NCBI GenBank assembly: GCA_902595795.1 | Contig: CACJRK010000010.1 | Location: 1 to 43,858, forward strand | DNA length: 43,858 nt | Direction of reading: 5' to 3' | From: an uncultured Pelagibacteraceae bacterium | GTDB taxonomy: Bacteria > Pseudomonadota > Alphaproteobacteria > Pelagibacterales > Pelagibacteraceae | Shown: positions 1 to 8,705 of the stretch, piece by piece | How positions within the stretch are numbered: position 1 is the stretch's first letter | How the letters are laid out: every line of letters starts with the position of its first letter | The notes under the pieces: model-generated | Databases searched by the model: none | What the model was told of the DNA's origin: nothing | The model's input: only the letters and a program-made list of their open reading frames with translations | Made by a program: the position numbers and the translations under genes

Positions 1-199
1 GTATTTGCATACAAGCAAAACCTAAAAAATAACCCCCAGCTAACAATCCTAAATCAGCTGCTAACAAATTAAATTCTAAGGTTAATACAGGGGAAAGTGT
101 TGCGGTAATTGCACGCAACAAACATGATAAAAAATAACCAAATGCAAATACAAAAAAAACAACAATAGCCTGTTTTTTTGGTAGAATATAGTTTTCCAT
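1..199 (-). CDS. MFS transporter, N-terminal part (cut by window edge)
   Basis: This is the first 66 codons of a gene that runs off the window start. It begins at ATG 199-197, three bases after the dctM1 stop, so it is the last visible member of the dctP1-dctQ1-dctM1 operon. The peptide starts MENYILPKKQ, then has a hydrophobic segment (about 11-30), an Arg-containing turn (LLRAITATLSP), and the pattern LGLLAGGYFLGFACMQ. That pattern is typical of TM2 in major facilitator superfamily permeases. The family assignment rests on this TM1-loop-TM2 signature only. The substrate cannot be deduced, although its operon suggests an organic acid or related solute. Confidence 0.7.
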   Translation of the reverse strand, partial: MENYILPKKQAIVVFFVFAFGYFLSCLLRAITATLSPVLTLEFNLLAADLGLLAGGYFLGFACMQI

Positions 200-202
200 T
201 AA

Positions 203-2854
203 TTAAAAGTTTAAAGATATATCTCTATGAACTGAGTTACACCTTGCAACAAATTTAGCTTGTTCTTTTGTCAATCTTGACTGAAGTCTTAATCCAATAT
301 TATTTTTAATAACTTCATTATATTTTATTAACTCAGGTAATAAATTTTTATTAGCATCTTCTCTCCATGAAACTTCTTTATTAAATAAATCAAAGGTTTC
401 TGAGCTAGCAAGTAATAATTTTTGTTCATCAACTTCATCGTTATCTATAACAGTTATTAAATCATCCAATTTATTAGCAAATTCTTCAGTGCCTGAAATT
501 TCGCTTAATTTTTCAAAAAGACTATCAATTATTGAAATTGAATTTTCATAGTCTTTATTATCTATTAAATATTTTAATTCTTTTATTTCAGGTGAAAGAT
601 TTTTTAACTTTTCATGGTCATTAATAAACAGTGCTATTTGATCTAAGTTATCATATGCTTCATCAACATTTTTTCTGTAACGTTTTGTCCTAGTATTTTT
701 CGCCTTTTGAAGTATTTCAAATTCTTTATTTCGAGATTTCCAAGCTTCAGGTATTTGGTTTTTAATTTCAGTTATTTCTAATTTATAATTTTCTATTTTA
801 AGTTCTAATTTATTTTTATTTGATGCATCATCCTTGTCTAAATTTCTAATTTCTGATTTTAACTTTTTAATTTTATTATCAATTTTTCTAATTTTCTTCT
901 GTTTTTTCCTAACAGAAAAATGAAGATCTCTATAATCCTCTGCAAATAAATTATATTCCTCCTCAGTTTTTTGAAGTTTTTTAACTATTGCAAAAGTTCC
1001 AAGTGCATTATCAAAATGTTCTTCAAATATATCTAATTTATCTACTGGTAAATTTGTAGGCATTAGTTTTTGAAAATTATTTATTGCACTTTTAATTTGA
1101 CTCTCATTATTATTATAAATAGCAAACTTATACTCTTGTAGACAGTATTGTAATTTTGGATTCATTGGTGGTGGAGCAACATTGGAGGTCAAATAAGTAC
1201 GTGCTGGCAAATAGTTTACTAATGACGGATAAAAACCAACAATTCCTAGACCAATAAGTTGAAGAATTATAAATGGAACAACTCCTTTCCATATATTCAA
1301 CGTAGTAACTAATTTTGATGCAACTCCTTTTAAGTAAAATAATGCAAACCCAAATGGTGGGGTTAAAAAAGATGTTTGTAAATTAACTCCTATCATAACT
1401 CCTAGCCAAATTGCACTTATATTTGCACCTGGTTCGGCTAATAATATTGGTGCAATAATTGGAACAACAACTACCGCAATTTCAATAAAATCAAGAAAGA
1501 ATCCTAATAAAAAGATTACAGCCATTACAACAACAAACTGTGTCCAAAATCCTCCTGGTAAATCTTGTAAAAAATCTCTTACTAACTCTTCACCTCCAAA
1601 AGCTCTAAAACCAGAAGTTAACATTGCTGCACCTAAAAGAATTATAAATACCATTGAAGTAGTTACGCATGTTTCTGTAACAACTTCTTTCAAGACATTG
1701 TCGATCTTATACGATCTCCAAAAACTCCATACAATTCCAATTAAAAACGTAAATGTGAAAAATCCTGTAATCAATATTGCTGTTAAATCTCTCGTATCAA
1801 CAGCTTTAATATTTAAATTATAATTCTTTGCGAGAAGAAATATAGGTATTACTGAAACAACTGAAATTATTATTGGGTAATATGCATCTTTCCTACCCTT
1901 ATGAAGACGGTAACCTGCCATCATAGTTGCTCCAATTGCTCCAATAGAACCAGCTTGATTTACTGTGGCAATACCCATCAATATAGATCCAAGCACAGCA
2001 AATATTAAGGCAAGAGGTGGAATTATTACCCCAACAACTTTTATCCAAAATTTAAAATCAAAACTTCCTTTAAATGTTACTGGTGGTGCAGCTTTTGGAT
2101 TTATTCTTGCATAAACAAAAACATACAGCATATATAATCCAACCAAAACTAATCCAGGTAACAATGCTCCTAAAAACATATCACCAGCACTAGTTGAACC
2201 TACTCTAAACTCTCCAGGCATATTAAATTCACCTGTTAAAATTTTATAATCTGTCTGCCGAATTGTATTAGCTACATCAGACGCACTAGCTAATTGATCT
2301 GCAATAATAATTAAAACAATTGATGGAGGTATTATTTGACCCAAAGTTCCTGACGAGCAAACGATACCGCTCGCAAGACTTTTGTCATATTTATTATTTA
2401 ACATGGTTGGTAATGAAATTAGTCCCATGGCAATAACTGTTGCCCCAACAATGCCTGTAGTTGCTGCTAGCAATGCTCCAACAAAAATTACTGAAATACC
2501 CAATCCTCCAGGAATTGGACCAAAAAGTTGCCCCATTGTAACCAAAAGATCCTCTGCGATCTTAGATTTTTGGAGCATAATTCCCATAAAAATAAATAAC
2601 GGGATAGCAATCAAAGTATCTGTTTCTACATCCCAATAATTACTTCTGAAATTTGTAATCCCAGCAGTCAGCCATTCTTTAGGACCATCTGTTGCAAAAT
2701 AAGCGCTTACATCTCCTTCAAAAAGATATCCGAAAAACGCTGCAAGACCTATTGAAATAATTGCTGAACCAGGTAAAGCAAAAGCTACAGGAAAACCTGA
2801 AGCTAATGCTCCTATCATTATAATCACAAGTAAAGCTAGAAATAGATGTTCCAT
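203..2854 (-). CDS. dctM: TRAP transporter large permease DctM with ~330-residue C-terminal coiled-coil extension
   Basis: This 883 aa protein is the sodium-coupled large membrane subunit of a TRAP importer in the inner membrane. Residues 1-550 are a DctM-type permease with many hydrophobic helices and the family segment NLQTSFLTPPFGFALFYLKG (about 491-510). An inserted multi-helix region lies at about 325-380, and an extra loop at about 192-225, as in the long DctM proteins that accompany TakP-type binding proteins. From about 552 it changes abruptly to a soluble, Lys/Glu-rich tail. Residues about 621-725 look coiled-coil, followed by mixed helices to 883. Ordinary DctM proteins are about 430 residues, and the longer type still ends after the last helix. 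It lies 3 bases downstream of dctQ1. The tail's role is unknown. Confidence 0.92.
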   Translation of the reverse strand: MEHLFLALLVIIMIGALASGFPVAFALPGSAIISIGLAAFFGYLFEGDVSAYFATDGPKEWLTAGITNFRSNYWDVETDTLIAIPLFIFMGIMLQKSKIAEDLLVTMGQLFGPIPGGLGISVIFVGALLAATTGIVGATVIAMGLISLPTMLNNKYDKSLASGIVCSSGTLGQIIPPSIVLIIIADQLASASDVANTIRQTDYKILTGEFNMPGEFRVGSTSAGDMFLGALLPGLVLVGLYMLYVFVYARINPKAAPPVTFKGSFDFKFWIKVVGVIIPPLALIFAVLGSILMGIATVNQAGSIGAIGATMMAGYRLHKGRKDAYYPIIISVVSVIPIFLLAKNYNLNIKAVDTRDLTAILITGFFTFTFLIGIVWSFWRSYKIDNVLKEVVTETCVTTSMVFIILLGAAMLTSGFRAFGGEELVRDFLQDLPGGFWTQFVVVMAVIFLLGFFLDFIEIAVVVVPIIAPILLAEPGANISAIWLGVMIGVNLQTSFLTPPFGFALFYLKGVASKLVTTLNIWKGVVPFIILQLIGLGIVGFYPSLVNYLPARTYLTSNVAPPPMNPKLQYCLQEYKFAIYNNNESQIKSAINNFQKLMPTNLPVDKLDIFEEHFDNALGTFAIVKKLQKTEEEYNLFAEDYRDLHFSVRKKQKKIRKIDNKIKKLKSEIRNLDKDDASNKNKLELKIENYKLEITEIKNQIPEAWKSRNKEFEILQKAKNTRTKRYRKNVDEAYDNLDQIALFINDHEKLKNLSPEIKELKYLIDNKDYENSISIIDSLFEKLSEISGTEEFANKLDDLITVIDNDEVDEQKLLLASSETFDLFNKEVSWREDANKNLLPELIKYNEVIKNNIGLRLQSRLTKEQAKFVARCNSVHRDISLNF

Positions 2855-2857
2855 AAT

Positions 2858-3841
2858 TTAATTTTTCAAAAGTTTGTCGCTACTGCTCATAAAATAACTT
2901 GTAAATTGAATTAACATTGAGACGGCAAATACAGCTAAATATATAGCCATCAAATAAAGTAAATATAATCCATTAGATCCTTGCTGGGTAATTTCAAAAG
3001 AAATAACTGGCCCATTAATAATGCTTGCTTTTCCTCCCATACCCAAAAATAAAACTATGAGACATAAAGGTATACCTAAAATCAATGATCCTATTGAATT
3101 AGTCCATGCTTTTTTACGTTCACTAAAACCTGTATATAAAACATCAACCCTGACATGTCCCTCATGAATTAAAGCATATGCACTAGCAAAAAGATAAAGA
3201 GCAGAATACCAAAATCGAACTAGATCTCCTTGAAATGCTTGTTCATACTCAAAAATAAATCTTGATAAAACTATAAAAAATTCACTTCCTACAACAAGTA
3301 CTGCTAACCAAATAAAACCTACAGATCTAGTAAAATATCCAACTACAAATGAAAGTAAGATTAATGGAAAATGAACAAATGTAATCCTAAAAGCTGGAAC
3401 TACTAATTTAATTTTTAAATATTCCCCTAGTAATGGTTCAACTAATTTTTCAACAACTAAAAATGAGATTAATAAATCTGCAATTCCAACAATTAAAACT
3501 GCCCAAAAAGATGAACGAATTATATATGCAGTAAATTTATTTAAAATTTCTGAATCTGCTGTCAATGTTTGTTTTATTGATCTGTTTACATAGAAAATTG
3601 AAAATAATATTGAGGCTAAATAAAAGAACAATTGTAAATATGCAAAAGTTAAAACTGTGTCTTCCAATGGTTTACTTAATTTTTTAAATCCAAACAAACC
3701 ATAATGAGAAAATAAACTTTTTACACCAGGCCAATCAAACCAAACTGTTAAAACGTTATTAAATAAAAAAACAAAAGTAGTAGCTAATATTGAGTAGCTA
3801 AATATTCTAATTATTATAGATAAATTGTTTTTTAAATACAT
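2858..3841 (-). CDS. dctQ: TRAP transporter small permease DctQ, long form
   Basis: This 327 aa membrane protein is the small TRAP subunit that pairs with DctM1. The DctQ signature lies in the C-terminal half, around residues 205-240, where a helix ends in YALIHEGHVRVDVLY and a charged stretch precedes two further helices. The N-terminal ~170 residues add several extra hydrophobic segments (about 10-30, 60-85, 110-130, 150-185). Typical DctQ proteins are 160-200 residues, so this one carries an extra membrane domain. It follows dctP1 across a hairpin at 3867-3892 and is separated from dctM1 by 3 bases. The DctQ call is firm from motif and context; the function of the N-terminal half is unknown. 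Confidence 0.87.
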   Translation of the reverse strand: MYLKNNLSIIIRIFSYSILATTFVFLFNNVLTVWFDWPGVKSLFSHYGLFGFKKLSKPLEDTVLTFAYLQLFFYLASILFSIFYVNRSIKQTLTADSEILNKFTAYIIRSSFWAVLIVGIADLLISFLVVEKLVEPLLGEYLKIKLVVPAFRITFVHFPLILLSFVVGYFTRSVGFIWLAVLVVGSEFFIVLSRFIFEYEQAFQGDLVRFWYSALYLFASAYALIHEGHVRVDVLYTGFSERKKAWTNSIGSLILGIPLCLIVLFLGMGGKASIINGPVISFEITQQGSNGLYLLYLMAIYLAVFAVSMLIQFTSYFMSSSDKLLKN

Positions 3842-3866
3842 AACTTAAATGAGTTTTTAATTTATT

Positions 3867-3892
3867 AAAAAGGGCCCTAAAAAGGGCCCTAA
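3867..3892 (-). terminator. Hairpin with T-tract between dctP1 and dctQ1
   Basis: Two copies of the 8-base palindrome AGGGCCCT (3871-3878 and 3883-3890) are separated by four bases. On the minus strand they form a GC-rich 8 bp stem followed by a short T-tract. Its position just after the dctP1 stop and before dctQ1 fits a partial terminator or 3'-end stabiliser that lowers permease relative to binding-protein mRNA. Each repeat is also self-complementary. Confidence 0.7.
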
Positions 3893-3917
3893 TTTTTAAT
3901 TAATTATAAATCTAACT

Positions 3918-5054
3918 TTAGCTAATTCCTAAAGCTCTATTTCTTTGACTGATGTATGGAGAGTCTGACAAGTTAGTCCAAGCACCAATTTCTTTTCTTG
4001 CTTTAATGAATGCTTTATGCACTCTTGCAGCAAGCTCACTGTGTTGTTGAACTTCGTCATACACTTCTTCCGCACCTTTAGCAAAAGCGTCATAAACTTT
4101 GTCATTAAACTTCTCAAGTTTAACACCATTTTCATTTACTAGTCTTGCTAATGCAGCACCATTCTTAGCATTGTACTCAGCCATTGTAATTTCATCTGCC
4201 CATGCACAAGCAGTTTTAATTATTGTTTGGTCTGATTTAGTTAAACTTGTAAACCAAGATTTATTGACACCACATGCTAACATTGAACCGGGTTCATGCA
4301 TACCAGGGTAGTAATAGTACTTCGCTGCTTCATGGAACTTCATAGCTTCATCATTCCATGGACCTACCCATTCAGTTGCATCAATTGCACCTGAAACAAG
4401 GTTTTCGTAAATTTGTCCACCAGGAAGTGAGATTGGGGAACCACCTAGTTTTCCTAGAACTTGTCCACCTAATCCTGGCATACGCATTTTTAAACCTTTA
4501 AGGTCATTAGCTGATCTAATTTTTTTATTAAACCAACCACCCATTTGCACTCCAGTATTTCCAGCTATGAAACTTTGAGTACCAAAATCATCAGTTAACT
4601 CATCCCAAAGTTCTTGCCCACCACCATGGTGTATCCACGCATTAATTTCAGAATACGTGAAACCAAAAGGACAAGCAGTAAAGTATCCAAAAGCTGGGTG
4701 TTTTTTAACCCAATAATAATCTGCACCATGATACATTTGCGAATTACCAGAAGCAACTTCATCAAATGAGTCAAATGCTTTAACTCGCTCGTTTGCAGCA
4801 TAATAAGTAACTTGAATTCTGCCATCACTCATATCAGCTATTCTTTTTGCAAGTCTTTGTGCACCAGTACCTAGGCCTGGAAAATCTCTCGGCCAAGTAG
4901 CTACCATTGCTGCTTCCACTCTTTCTGCAGCAACAGCTGGAGCAGCTAAAGATGATGCAGCTACAGCAGCAACTCCAGTTGCAGCAGCAGTTTTAAAGAA
5001 CTTACGTCTTGAAGGCGACTTAGAAGCCTTCAATGATTTTTTTTCTTTAATCAT
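3918..5054 (-). CDS. dctP: TRAP substrate-binding protein DctP (TakP-like), Tat-exported
   Basis: This 378 aa periplasmic solute receptor delivers ligand to DctQ1/DctM1. The N-terminus carries a twin-arginine signal, SRRKFFKTAAATG at about 15-27, followed by an Ala-rich hydrophobic stretch and an AVAAE-type cleavage region near 42. The mature part has the TakP-family landmarks IDATEWVGPWNDEAMKFHEAA and YYYYPGMHEPG. By family knowledge (TakP of Rhodobacter sphaeroides), such proteins bind small 2-oxo or 2-hydroxy acids, so a short organic acid is the likely ligand. A strong Shine-Dalgarno sequence (AGAGGAGAT) lies 6 bases before the ATG. The first 30 residues closely match DctP2 (8706-9863), indicating recent common origin or conversion of the signal region. 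Confidence 0.93.
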   Translation of the reverse strand: MIKEKKSLKASKSPSRRKFFKTAAATGVAAVAASSLAAPAVAAERVEAAMVATWPRDFPGLGTGAQRLAKRIADMSDGRIQVTYYAANERVKAFDSFDEVASGNSQMYHGADYYWVKKHPAFGYFTACPFGFTYSEINAWIHHGGGQELWDELTDDFGTQSFIAGNTGVQMGGWFNKKIRSANDLKGLKMRMPGLGGQVLGKLGGSPISLPGGQIYENLVSGAIDATEWVGPWNDEAMKFHEAAKYYYYPGMHEPGSMLACGVNKSWFTSLTKSDQTIIKTACAWADEITMAEYNAKNGAALARLVNENGVKLEKFNDKVYDAFAKGAEEVYDEVQQHSELAARVHKAFIKARKEIGAWTNLSDSPYISQRNRALGIS

Positions 5055-5094
5055 TAGTATCTCCTCTTCTTTGTTAATTAACTGTACAGAGTAA

Positions 5095-5124
5095 ATTACA
5101 AATGTGCGTTTAAGTCTAGATCAA
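5095..5124 (-). promoter_or_regulatory. Candidate sigma-70-like promoter of dctP1
   Basis: On the minus strand, TTGATC (5124-5119) is followed after 18 bases by TGTAAT (5100-5095). These match 4/6 and 5/6 of the consensus -35 and -10. Initiation would fall about 30 bases upstream of the dctP1 ATG, leaving room for the strong ribosome binding site. AT-rich sequence gives chance matches easily. Confidence 0.4.
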
Positions 5125-5181
5125 AATAACTGTAAACTATTGTATTACAATCTGAGGTAGTAAATTTTAGATTATATAAAA

Positions 5182-5358
5182 TTATTTTTTATCAAAAAAT
5201 GCTTCATAGACCATCATGAAGATTGCGATTGCCATCAATATATAAACTGGCAATACATCAAAAAAACCTATCATTGTTGATCTTGTAAGTGTCGTAGCTA
5301 AGCCAACTAAAAAAGCTGTTGCAAGCAAAGTTCCTAAAAATGTTGTAAATTTTTGCAT
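5182..5358 (-). CDS. 58-residue membrane protein, unknown function
   Basis: A short reading frame begins with ATG immediately after the amidase stop codon (TAA then ATG, no spacer) and ends at TAA 5184-5182. The peptide has two hydrophobic helices (about 7-23 and 34-52), a short TLTRSTMIGFF linker and a charged FFDKK end. Direct abutment to the amidase implies translational coupling and membership of the dctP2-Q2-M2-amidase operon. It fills most of the otherwise unexplained gap before the dctP1 promoter. I do not recognise a family. It could be a small accessory subunit of the TRAP system or amidase, but that is inference from position only. Confidence 0.6.
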   Translation of the reverse strand: MQKFTTFLGTLLATAFLVGLATTLTRSTMIGFFDVLPVYILMAIAIFMMVYEAFFDKK

Positions 5359-6687
5359 TTAATTATTACATTCCTTTTCTAACCAATTAGCAATACCTAA
5401 AAATCTATGATCATCGTACCTAGCACCAGTTAATTGGACTCCTAGAGGCATATTTGCATCACCTTGTAACAATGGAAGTGATATACATGGAGTTCCAAGA
5501 TAAGACCAAACTTTATTAAATTCTGCAGAACCAGTTGTTTTTAAACTTTTGGGAGCAACACCAGGACTAGCAGGTGATAAAACTCCATGATAATCTTCAA
5601 ATACTTCTTCATAAGACTCGTAACTTCTTTTCATGAAATCCAGGGCCTCAGCATACTCTTTTGCTGAATGTTTATTACCTTTAACAATTGCATCTTGCAT
5701 TGGCTTAGATAATTTTTTTTTATACTTTTTATAATATAATCCAAAATTATTTGCTAAATCAGTTTCATACATAATTTGATGATATTTATGAATATCTTTA
5801 AAATAAGAAGGGTTATCAAAAACCTCAATATTTTTTTTAAAAGATTTTATAAAATATTCAAAAGCTTCTCTGGATTTTTTTTCAATATTTTTCCAATAAT
5901 CTGTTTTATAAAAAATAAATTTAGGTTCAAACAAGGGACCTTTTTTTGTTTCCGCAAGCATATTCTCAGCTGAATAATGAACAGTTGCAGGGTCAAAATT
6001 ATCTTTTTTAATTAAGACTTTTGAAAGTAACGCAACGTCTTCTACTGATCTTCCAAATACACCTATGTGATCTAATTTTTCTGAGGTTTTAAGTACACCA
6101 TTTCTTGAAATTAACCCGTATGTTGGTTTGTAACCTACAACTCCACAATATGATGCTGGTCTTATTATTGAACCACCTGTTTGTGAACCTATTGATAAAG
6201 GCGCCATAAACGAAGCAACAGCAGCTGCAGATCCACTTGAAGAACCACCTGGAGTTCTAGAATGATCGTGTGGATTAGTTGTTTTGGGAGGGCCAAGATA
6301 TGCTAATTCAGCTGTAGCTGTTTTGCCCATTACAATTGCACCAGCTGCTAATAATAAATCAACAATTTCTGCATTTTGTGAATAAGATTTTCCCTTTCTA
6401 ATTACAGTTCCACATTCGGTTGGCATATCAAGAGTTCCAACAATGTCTTTTACAGCTACAGGGACACCATGCAATGGTCCCAAAGGTTTACCTGACCTTC
6501 TATATTCGTCAGCTTCTACTGCTTTTTCTAGTAGAAGTTTTTTATCAAAATGTGCCCAAGCCTTTACATCTTTTTCAAATTTATTAATTCTTTCTATATA
6601 CTTTTCACATATTTCTACTGAAGTTAATTGAGAGTCTTTTATTTTTAAAGCGAGCTCTTCGGCTTTAAGAGAAAAAATATCTATCAT
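5359..6687 (-). CDS. Amidase signature family hydrolase
   Basis: This 442 aa cytoplasmic enzyme hydrolyses a C-N amide bond. The Ser-cisSer-Lys triad of the family is visible: Lys80 in VAVKDIVGT, cis-Ser149 in the GGSSSGSAAAVA loop, and nucleophile Ser173 in GSQTGGSIIRPAS. Length is normal for a stand-alone amidase; GatA is longer and would sit with gatB/gatC, so I do not call it GatA. It lies 5 bases after dctM2, within the same operon, which suggests that the TRAP2 substrate or a derivative is an amide, or that ammonia is released from an imported compound. The substrate is not predictable from sequence. The C-terminal part (about 365-440) keeps the family core SPASPGVAP and PLGVQLTGARYDD. 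Confidence 0.9.
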   Translation of the reverse strand: MIDIFSLKAEELALKIKDSQLTSVEICEKYIERINKFEKDVKAWAHFDKKLLLEKAVEADEYRRSGKPLGPLHGVPVAVKDIVGTLDMPTECGTVIRKGKSYSQNAEIVDLLLAAGAIVMGKTATAELAYLGPPKTTNPHDHSRTPGGSSSGSAAAVASFMAPLSIGSQTGGSIIRPASYCGVVGYKPTYGLISRNGVLKTSEKLDHIGVFGRSVEDVALLSKVLIKKDNFDPATVHYSAENMLAETKKGPLFEPKFIFYKTDYWKNIEKKSREAFEYFIKSFKKNIEVFDNPSYFKDIHKYHQIMYETDLANNFGLYYKKYKKKLSKPMQDAIVKGNKHSAKEYAEALDFMKRSYESYEEVFEDYHGVLSPASPGVAPKSLKTTGSAEFNKVWSYLGTPCISLPLLQGDANMPLGVQLTGARYDDHRFLGIANWLEKECNN

Positions 6688-6692
6688 TTCTA

Positions 6693-8054
6693 TTAGTTAG
6701 CAAATAAAGTTTCTGGTAACCATAAAGCAATTGCAGGAAACATATACATTAAAAACATAGCGAAAATCACAATTGCTAAAAACGGCATAATTCCTCTAAA
6801 AATATCCATTAATTCAACGTTAGTTTTTTGAACTCCTTTTAAATAATAAGCCGACATTGCCATTGGCGGCGTTAAAAAAGAAGTTTGCAAATTTAAAGCT
6901 ATTAACATTGCAAAAAAATATGGGTTAACTCCAAAAATTTCTAATAGCGGTAAAAAAATTGGAACAAAAATAATTAAAATTTCAGTCCACTCTAATGGCC
7001 ATCCTAAAAGGAAAATTATAATTTGTGTAATTACTAGAAATTGCCAAGTTGAAATATTTATAGAAGTAAAAAAATGTTCAAAAACTTCATGTCCACCTAG
7101 GTAAGAAAATACTGAAGAAAAAGTCCAAGATCCAATAAATAACCACATAATCATAGCTGTTGTTTTGGCAGTTAAAAAAACAGACTCTTTAAAGTTTTGC
7201 CATTTAAGGGTTTTATAGAACCAAGATAAAATCAATGCTCCAAAGGCTCCTGCTGCCGCAGCCTCTGCTGGTGTTGCTATTCCAGCTAAAATTGTTCCAA
7301 GCACTAACATAATTAATCCAAAAAGAGGTACAAAAGAAACTAATACCTCTTTTAAAATTTCTGCACGAGGTGGAATATCTTCTTTTGGAGGTCTAGGTGC
7401 GATGGATGGATTCATCCATGCTCTTATAACCGCATAGCCAATGTACAATCCTGCCAAAAGTAAACCTGGAAAGATAGCGGCTGCAAAAAGTCTTAGAGGT
7501 GATAATTGAGCAATAACTGAGTAAACAATCAACATAATGCTTGGTGGTATTAGAATACCCAAACATCCTCCGGAACATATTATTCCTGATGCAAATTTTT
7601 TATCGTAACCAGCTTTTACCATTGCTGGCCAAGCTAATAATCCCATCAACGTCACTACTGCACCAATAATTCCTGTTGCTGTAGAGAACAGCGTACAAGT
7701 AATTAATGCAGCAACAGCCATAGATGCTGGAAGTCTATGTGCAGCTAATCTTATAGCAAAAAATAATTTTGCAACAATTCCCGCTCTCTCAACTAAATAA
7801 CCCATGAACAAAAATAAAGGTACAGCTGTCAGAACATTATTATCCATAACAGTATAAGTGTTTTGAACAAATAATTGAAAAATTCTATTATCAAAAATGT
7901 GTTCCATCATGGTCGCGTCGTAGTAAGCGTAATAACCAAACGCAATACCCATCGCCATTAATGTAAATGCAATTGGAAAACCTAAAAGAACAGCAAATAG
8001 AAATATACCCATCATTAAAATTGCAACTTCTGGATTTGAAAGACTAAATAACAT
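6693..8054 (-). CDS. dctM: TRAP transporter large permease DctM
   Basis: This 453 aa multi-helix inner membrane protein is the transport subunit of the second TRAP system. Family landmarks are GAVVTLMGLLAWPAM, GGCLGILIPPSIMLIVY (about 155-175) and LNLQTSFLTPPMAMSAYYLKG near 395-415. Unlike DctM1 it ends directly after its last hydrophobic helix (MYMFPAIALWLPE), at normal family length, so it is a good in-window control for the DctM1 extension. The start overlaps the dctQ2 stop by 11 bases, indicating coupling. An amidase follows after 5 bases. Confidence 0.94.
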   Translation of the reverse strand: MLFSLSNPEVAILMMGIFLFAVLLGFPIAFTLMAMGIAFGYYAYYDATMMEHIFDNRIFQLFVQNTYTVMDNNVLTAVPLFLFMGYLVERAGIVAKLFFAIRLAAHRLPASMAVAALITCTLFSTATGIIGAVVTLMGLLAWPAMVKAGYDKKFASGIICSGGCLGILIPPSIMLIVYSVIAQLSPLRLFAAAIFPGLLLAGLYIGYAVIRAWMNPSIAPRPPKEDIPPRAEILKEVLVSFVPLFGLIMLVLGTILAGIATPAEAAAAGAFGALILSWFYKTLKWQNFKESVFLTAKTTAMIMWLFIGSWTFSSVFSYLGGHEVFEHFFTSINISTWQFLVITQIIIFLLGWPLEWTEILIIFVPIFLPLLEIFGVNPYFFAMLIALNLQTSFLTPPMAMSAYYLKGVQKTNVELMDIFRGIMPFLAIVIFAMFLMYMFPAIALWLPETLFAN

Positions 8055-8631
8055 TTGATTTATCTTCCTCTTGTGATGTTCTCATCAGCATTTGTTCTGT
8101 TTCCTCAGCAACTACCATTCGCATAGGCCATTGTCCTGTTTTGATACAAATAATAGATCTAAAAACTTCTGCAATTCCTTGAATAACTAACAATGTACCT
8201 GCAGCAGGTATCATGGATTTAACCATGTAAATTTGTATTTGAGCTGGACTACTCCAACTTGTCTCTTTTATTTTCCAAGCAATTGCAGCGTATTCATATC
8301 CGTAAAAAGCTAAAGCAACGACGCCTGGAAAAAAGAAGACAAAATAAAGAACTAAATCTATCCAAGCTTGAGTTCTTTGTTTAAATAATCGATAAATTAC
8401 ATCACCTCTTACATGGGCTTCGGTCGCTAAACAATATGCACCCGACATCATTAGTATTGCTCCATACATTTGCATACTAAAATCAAAATTCCATAACGTT
8501 GGCTTATTAAAAACATAAGCCATAACAACTTCATAAACTGTTCCACCCATTAAAATCACAATACACCAAGAAAATGCTTTACCCATTGAAGTGCTAAGTG
8601 TATCCGCAAATTTAATGAAAGTTTCCATCAT
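8044..8631 (-). CDS. dctQ: TRAP transporter small permease DctQ
   Basis: This is a ~195 aa four-helix DctQ subunit of normal length. The family pattern appears as AYCLATEAHVRGDVIYRLF (about 65-84), the conserved region after TM2 in which a His-Val-Arg-x-Asp element precedes an amphipathic stretch. I place the start at ATG 8631 because the longer frame uses TTG at 8634; an adjacent ATG at 8628 is equally possible. No clear Shine-Dalgarno sequence is visible. It overlaps dctM2 by 11 bases and is separated from dctP2 by a strong hairpin (8655-8688). Together with dctP2 and dctM2 it completes a canonical three-part TRAP importer. Confidence 0.92.
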   Translation of the reverse strand: MMETFIKFADTLSTSMGKAFSWCIVILMGGTVYEVVMAYVFNKPTLWNFDFSMQMYGAILMMSGAYCLATEAHVRGDVIYRLFKQRTQAWIDLVLYFVFFFPGVVALAFYGYEYAAIAWKIKETSWSSPAQIQIYMVKSMIPAAGTLLVIQGIAEVFRSIICIKTGQWPMRMVVAEETEQMLMRTSQEEDKSNVI

Positions 8632-8654
8632 CAAAAAGTATATTAAATTAAACT

Positions 8655-8688
8655 AAAAAAAAAGGGGGTTTTTAAACCCCCTTTTTTT
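8655..8688 (-). terminator. G5/C5 hairpin flanked by A/T tracts between dctP2 and dctQ2
   Basis: GGGGG at 8664-8668 pairs with CCCCC at 8677-8681, with TTT/AAA extending inward. A nine-base A run on one side and a T run on the other allow the stem to extend or provide a T-tract in either direction. It sits between the dctP2 stop (8706) and the dctQ2 start, the same arrangement as in the TRAP1 and ABC operons. It is a likely partial terminator or mRNA 3' stabiliser. Confidence 0.75.
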
Positions 8689-8705
8689 GAATTTACTAAA
8701 GTTAA

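Noticed and set aside
203-1201. DctM1 tail as a separate gene joined by a frameshift or missing stop
   Set aside because: The frame is continuous with no internal strong ribosome binding site and start near the junction, so a true fusion is more likely than two genes.
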